Of a stretch of DNA of 8,881 nucleotides, positions 5,831-8,881 are shown piece after piece (position 1 is the first letter of the stretch; the number at the start of each line of letters is the position of its first letter). The position numbers and the translations under genes were made by a program. The notes beneath the pieces are model-generated. The model made no database searches. It had not been told where the DNA came from and saw nothing but the letters and a program-made list of their open reading frames with translations. Where the stretch lies: NCBI GenBank assembly GCA_950097605.1, contig CATNEU010000040.1:1-8881 (forward strand). The letters are read 5' to 3'. Source of the stretch: an uncultured Oscillospiraceae bacterium (lineage in GTDB: Bacteria > Bacillota > Clostridia > Oscillospirales > Ruminococcaceae).

Positions 5831-7309
5831 ATGAATCAATCCCTAATGAAAAATGCCTTTCTGAAAATCTGTCTGACCGTGTGCAGCCTGCTGATCCCAC
5901 TGCTGATCGGTCCCTATCTTGCCCGCGTGTTCGACCCCGAGCTCTACGGCGACTACAACCGTGCGCTCGCACAGCTCTCGGCCGTTATGCCGATCGCCTC
6001 GTTCGGCATCTATACCTATGGCGTACGGATGGTCAGCCGGGTCCGGGACCGGCCCCGGCAGGCCGCGGGCTTGTTTACGAGGCTGTTTCGCATCGGCGTC
6101 TTCACCAATCTCGCGGGCTTTGGGCTGTTTTTAATGTACGCCCTCTGTTTTGCCGGAAGCGGCAGCTTCGCCCTCTACTTTGCACTGTCCCTGCAAATCC
6201 TCGACAACATCTTCGTCTCCGAGTGGATGAACGAGGCCTATGAAAGCTATGTCTTTATCACCGTCAAAACCATTCTGGTGCGGCTGCTCTACGCCGCGCT
6301 CGTCCTGCTGCTCGTCAAACAGCCCGACGACGTGGTATTGTATGCGCTGCTGGTGGCGTTTGCGTCGTTTCTCAACAACTTCTCCAGTTTCCTGGCGGCC
6401 TGGGTGCAATGCCGGAAAGCGAAACGCCTACCGGACGCCGGCGCGCCCCCCCAGCCGGCCAAAGCCATGTGGAAATCACTGCTGCTGCTCACGCTGATCA
6501 CCAATGCGGGCATCCTGTTCACCCAGCTTGACAAGCTGTTTCTCTCCCATTTTTGCGAGAGTGTGCAGTCCACCTACTACGCAATGCCCCAAAGTATCGT
6601 GATTACGATACTGAACATTGCAAATTCCATTGTGCTCGTCGCGGTACCGCGGCTTTCCTATCTGCTCAGCCGCGGGAAGACAGCAGACTACCGTTTGCTG
6701 CTATCCAAAACCGCACAGACCTTCTGTATGGCCGTGTTTCCCATCGGAATCGGCGTCGCCGTAACGGCCCGGTTTATCATGGTGCTCTATGGCGGCGCCG
6801 AATACGCCGCAGCGGCGCCCACACTGTTTCTGTTCGGCCTGCGCGCCATCCTGCAATGCTTCACAATCATCATGGTCAACCAGATTATCTATCTGCATGG
6901 GCGGGAACGAACGCTGGTGCGCTGCATGCTGGTCTGCGGCCTTGCCAATCTCGGCGCAAACTGCCTGCTCGCCTGGCTGGACCGGGTAACACCCGAAACC
7001 CTCTTGTTTACAACCATGCTTTCGGAATGCCTGTTGGTGTTGCTGGAACGCTGCCTGGTCTGGCGCATCGACCCGAAAATCAGGCTGTTTTTGCCGCGCA
7101 CCCTCAAATATCTGCTGGCGGCGCTGCTCTTTTTTCCAGTCTCCGCGGGGATTCATGCGCTCGACCTCGGTTTCTATCAAAGCGGCGCGCTTACGGTGGC
7201 GGCCTGCGCCGTGCTGTATACCGGCCTGCTGTTCGCCACGCGCGACCGTCTTCTGCTGGGCTATCTGCGTGATTTTCGATTCCGCATGGCATGCCGCCTG
7301 CACCGTTGA
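5831..7309 (+). CDS. Wzx-like oligosaccharide flippase (polysaccharide biosynthesis/MOP superfamily)
   Basis: This 492-residue, highly hydrophobic protein fits the polysaccharide transporter branch of the MOP superfamily, which moves undecaprenyl-linked repeat units from the inner to the outer face of the cytoplasmic membrane. Helix 1 (about residues 9-27) leads into GPYLARVFDPELYGDYNRA, the usual start of these proteins, where the first helix is followed by 'ar.lgpe.yG'. A second family mark is TQLDKLFLSHF at about 231-241, followed by YYAMPQSIV. The remaining sequence gives about 12-14 membrane segments. Length is within the usual 400-500 range. The start at 5831 is chosen on ribosome site grounds; ATG 5846 is also possible. 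It is transcribed away from the Wzy-like and glycosyltransferase operon but surely belongs to the same pathway. It ends 35 nt before a strong terminator. Confidence 0.88.
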   Translation: MNQSLMKNAFLKICLTVCSLLIPLLIGPYLARVFDPELYGDYNRALAQLSAVMPIASFGIYTYGVRMVSRVRDRPRQAAGLFTRLFRIGVFTNLAGFGLFLMYALCFAGSGSFALYFALSLQILDNIFVSEWMNEAYESYVFITVKTILVRLLYAALVLLLVKQPDDVVLYALLVAFASFLNNFSSFLAAWVQCRKAKRLPDAGAPPQPAKAMWKSLLLLTLITNAGILFTQLDKLFLSHFCESVQSTYYAMPQSIVITILNIANSIVLVAVPRLSYLLSRGKTADYRLLLSKTAQTFCMAVFPIGIGVAVTARFIMVLYGGAEYAAAAPTLFLFGLRAILQCFTIIMVNQIIYLHGRERTLVRCMLVCGLANLGANCLLAWLDRVTPETLLFTTMLSECLLVLLERCLVWRIDPKIRLFLPRTLKYLLAALLFFPVSAGIHALDLGFYQSGALTVAACAVLYTGLLFATRDRLLLGYLRDFRFRMACRLHR

Positions 7310-7344
7310 GACCCGATTTCACGCCGCCCCCATTCCTATCCGCA

Positions 7345-7377
7345 AAAAGCGCGTGCAGCCAGGCTGCACGCGCTTTT
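7345..7377. terminator. Bidirectional intrinsic terminator between the flippase and pncB genes
   Basis: AAAAGCGCGTGCAGC (7345-7359), loop CAG, then GCTGCACGCGCTTTT (7363-7377) form a perfect 15-bp stem. T-runs end the stem on both strands (TTTTC on plus, TTTTTG on minus), so it should stop transcription of both convergent genes. Confidence 0.92.
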
Positions 7378-7401
7378 CTGTGCGTCGGGGCAGCGCCCCG
7401 C

Positions 7402-8856
7402 CTATTTGCTGTTTTCCAAAAGCTGCATTTTGATATTCCAGAGTTTTTTGGACAGGTCCACATAATAGGCATGCGGGTTTTCAAACCGCTTGACTTCGTC
7501 CCAGAGCGTTTCCACCTGATCGCGGCAGTAGGCGCGCACCGTCTCAATCGGCGGCGTATCATACACCCGTTTCCCGCCCAGAAACACCGGTATCAAAAGC
7601 TCGCGGGCCGTGAAATTGGTGAGCATTTTTTTCTTCCAGGTGGCCTCGGGGCTGAAGATCTCCAACGGCTGCGAGTCGTCCACCCGCTCGTCGTATACGC
7701 ACATCAGGTCGGCCGCTGCTTTGCCAGAGTCGTTCTCATACAGCCGGTATACTTTCTTAAAGTGCGGGTTGGTGATTTTGGAGGTATTCTCGCTGACTTT
7801 GATCTTGGGCAGGATATGCCCCTCCGCGTCCTCGACCGCCGCCAGCTTATACACGCCGCCGAACACCGGCTCGCTCTTGGAGGTGATCAGCCTTTCCCCG
7901 ACCCCGAACGAGTCGATGCATGCGCCCTGCTGAATCAGGTCGCGGATGATGTATTCATCCAGCGAGTTGGAGGCGACGATTTTGCACTGCGGGAACCCCG
8001 CCTCGTCGAGCATCCTGCGCGCCTTCTTGGACAGGTAGGTCATATCGCCCGAATCCAGACGGATCGCACAGTTTTGAATCCCCTTGGGCCGCAGCACCTC
8101 GCGGAATGCGCGGATGGCGTTCGGCACGCCGCTTTTCAGCACGTTATAGGTGTCCACCAGCAGCGTGACGTTTTCGGGATAGAGCGCGCAATAGGTTTTA
8201 AACGCCGTATACTCATCGTCGAACATCTGGATCCAGGAGTGCGCCATCGTGCCGCCGGCCGGCACGCCGTATTCCTTATCGGAGAGCACGCAGGCCGTGC
8301 CCGCGCAGCCTGCAATATAGGCGGCACGAGCGCCCAGCACCGCGCCGTCCACGCCCTGCGCGCGGCGCGAGCCGAACTCCGTGACGGTGCGGCCCTGCGC
8401 GGCGCGCACAATGCGGTTTGCCTTGGTTGCAATCAACGACTGGTGGTTGAGCGACAGCAGCAGAAAGGTCTCGATCAGCTGCGCCTCCGCCGCGGGCGCG
8501 CGCACCGTCAGGATGGGTTCCCCGGGGAATACCGGCGTTCCCTCCGGAACGGCATAGAGGTCTCCTGTGAACCGGAAGCCCGCAAGGTATTGCAGGAACG
8601 TTTCGGAAAATACCTTTTTATCGCGCAGAAACGCGATGTCCTCCGGTGAAAAGTGCAGCCCCTCTATATACTCTATGACCTGTTCAAGCCCTGCGGCGAT
8701 TGCAAAGCCGCCGCCGTCCGGCACCCGGCGGAAAAACACGTCGAAGTAGGTGATCCGATTGGCGAGGCCGCATTCTAAGTAGCCGTTGCCCATCGTCAGT
8801 TCATAATAATCGCAGAGCAGCGTGTAGTTGCGCTCCCTTTGCTGTGTGCTATCCAT
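7402..8856 (-). CDS. pncB: Nicotinate phosphoribosyltransferase
   Basis: This 484-residue cytoplasmic enzyme joins nicotinate and PRPP to give nicotinate mononucleotide with ATP hydrolysis, the first step of the Preiss-Handler NAD salvage route. The N-terminal LLCDYYELTMGNGYLECG (13-30) and YFDVFFRRVPDGGGFAIAAGL (37-57) are typical. Core motifs are TEFGSRRAQG (159-168), GTMAHSW (202-208) with H206 as the expected phosphorylated histidine, IRLDSGDM (265-272), VASNSLDE (294-301) and IDSFGVGERL (314-323). The length is that of the long bacterial/animal class of about 480-500 residues, and no key motif is missing. A GTG at 8865 is in frame, but AGAAGGG (8871-8865) overlaps it, whereas that site is 8 nt before ATG 8856, so ATG is preferred. 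The promoter lies beyond the right edge. It has no functional link to the polysaccharide genes that I can see. Confidence 0.96.
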   Translation of the reverse strand: MDSTQQRERNYTLLCDYYELTMGNGYLECGLANRITYFDVFFRRVPDGGGFAIAAGLEQVIEYIEGLHFSPEDIAFLRDKKVFSETFLQYLAGFRFTGDLYAVPEGTPVFPGEPILTVRAPAAEAQLIETFLLLSLNHQSLIATKANRIVRAAQGRTVTEFGSRRAQGVDGAVLGARAAYIAGCAGTACVLSDKEYGVPAGGTMAHSWIQMFDDEYTAFKTYCALYPENVTLLVDTYNVLKSGVPNAIRAFREVLRPKGIQNCAIRLDSGDMTYLSKKARRMLDEAGFPQCKIVASNSLDEYIIRDLIQQGACIDSFGVGERLITSKSEPVFGGVYKLAAVEDAEGHILPKIKVSENTSKITNPHFKKVYRLYENDSGKAAADLMCVYDERVDDSQPLEIFSPEATWKKKMLTNFTARELLIPVFLGGKRVYDTPPIETVRAYCRDQVETLWDEVKRFENPHAYYVDLSKKLWNIKMQLLENSK

Positions 8857-8864
8857 TTGTTTCA

Positions 8865-8871
8865 CCCTTCT
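8865..8871 (-). promoter_or_regulatory. Ribosome binding site deciding the pncB start
   Basis: Minus-strand AGAAGGG at 8871-8865 is followed after 8 nt by ATG 8856. The in-frame GTG at 8865 overlaps this site and so is unlikely to be the start. Confidence 0.65.
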
Positions 8872-8881
8872 CTCTTGTGCA

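Noticed and set aside
7291..8649. 452-codon open frame on the plus strand opposite pncB
   Set aside because: It lies entirely antisense to a strongly supported enzyme gene, has a His/Arg-rich composition typical of an antisense shadow in GC-rich DNA, and has no ribosome site or recognisable domain.

Overview
The window reads as chromosomal DNA from a fairly GC-rich, low-redundancy member of the Firmicutes, most likely a clostridial (Oscillospiraceae-like) anaerobe. The grounds are strong AGGAGG-type ribosome sites, sigma-A-like promoters with 17-nt spacers, intrinsic terminators between convergent genes, and a clostridial-style SPL-family radical SAM protein. This assignment is inference from style and homology recalled by eye; no search was run. 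No rRNA, tRNA, CRISPR array, insertion sequence or phage gene was seen.

Layout: (1) 1-599 (+) is the C-terminal two-thirds of an SPL-family radical SAM protein, cut by the window edge. (2) 600-751 is a regulatory gap with two tandem promoters and a perfect 7-bp inverted repeat between them, driving (3) a ZIP-family metal transporter at 752-1552 (+). (4) A bidirectional terminator at about 1570-1600 separates it from (5) a minus-strand operon read from right to left: a Wzy/O-antigen-ligase-like membrane protein (5438-4005), a WcaL-like GT4 glycosyltransferase (3943-2711) and a second GT4 glycosyltransferase (2714-1617), the last two overlapping by 4 bp. (6) A 392-nt AT-richer divergent region (5439-5830) carries a good minus-strand promoter, a CRP-type palindrome, a leader hairpin and short direct repeats. 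(7) A Wzx-like flippase lies at 5831-7309 (+). (8) A second bidirectional terminator (7345-7377) precedes (9) nicotinate phosphoribosyltransferase (8856-7402, -), an NAD salvage enzyme.

The four central genes form a compact Wzx/Wzy-type surface polysaccharide module. The glycosyltransferases would add sugars to a lipid-linked unit on the cytoplasmic face, the flippase would move it across the membrane, and the Wzy-like protein would polymerise or transfer it outside. No priming glycosyl-1-phosphate transferase, chain-length regulator or sugar-nucleotide synthesis gene is in the window, so the module must rely on genes elsewhere. The flanking genes (radical SAM, ZIP, pncB) look like ordinary chromosomal neighbours.

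No clearly new system is visible. The points most worth checking are the operator between the two ZIP promoters, the CRP-like site and long structured leader of the polysaccharide operon, an intra-operon terminator-like hairpin, and an Asp/Lys repeat in an outer loop of the Wzy-like protein.
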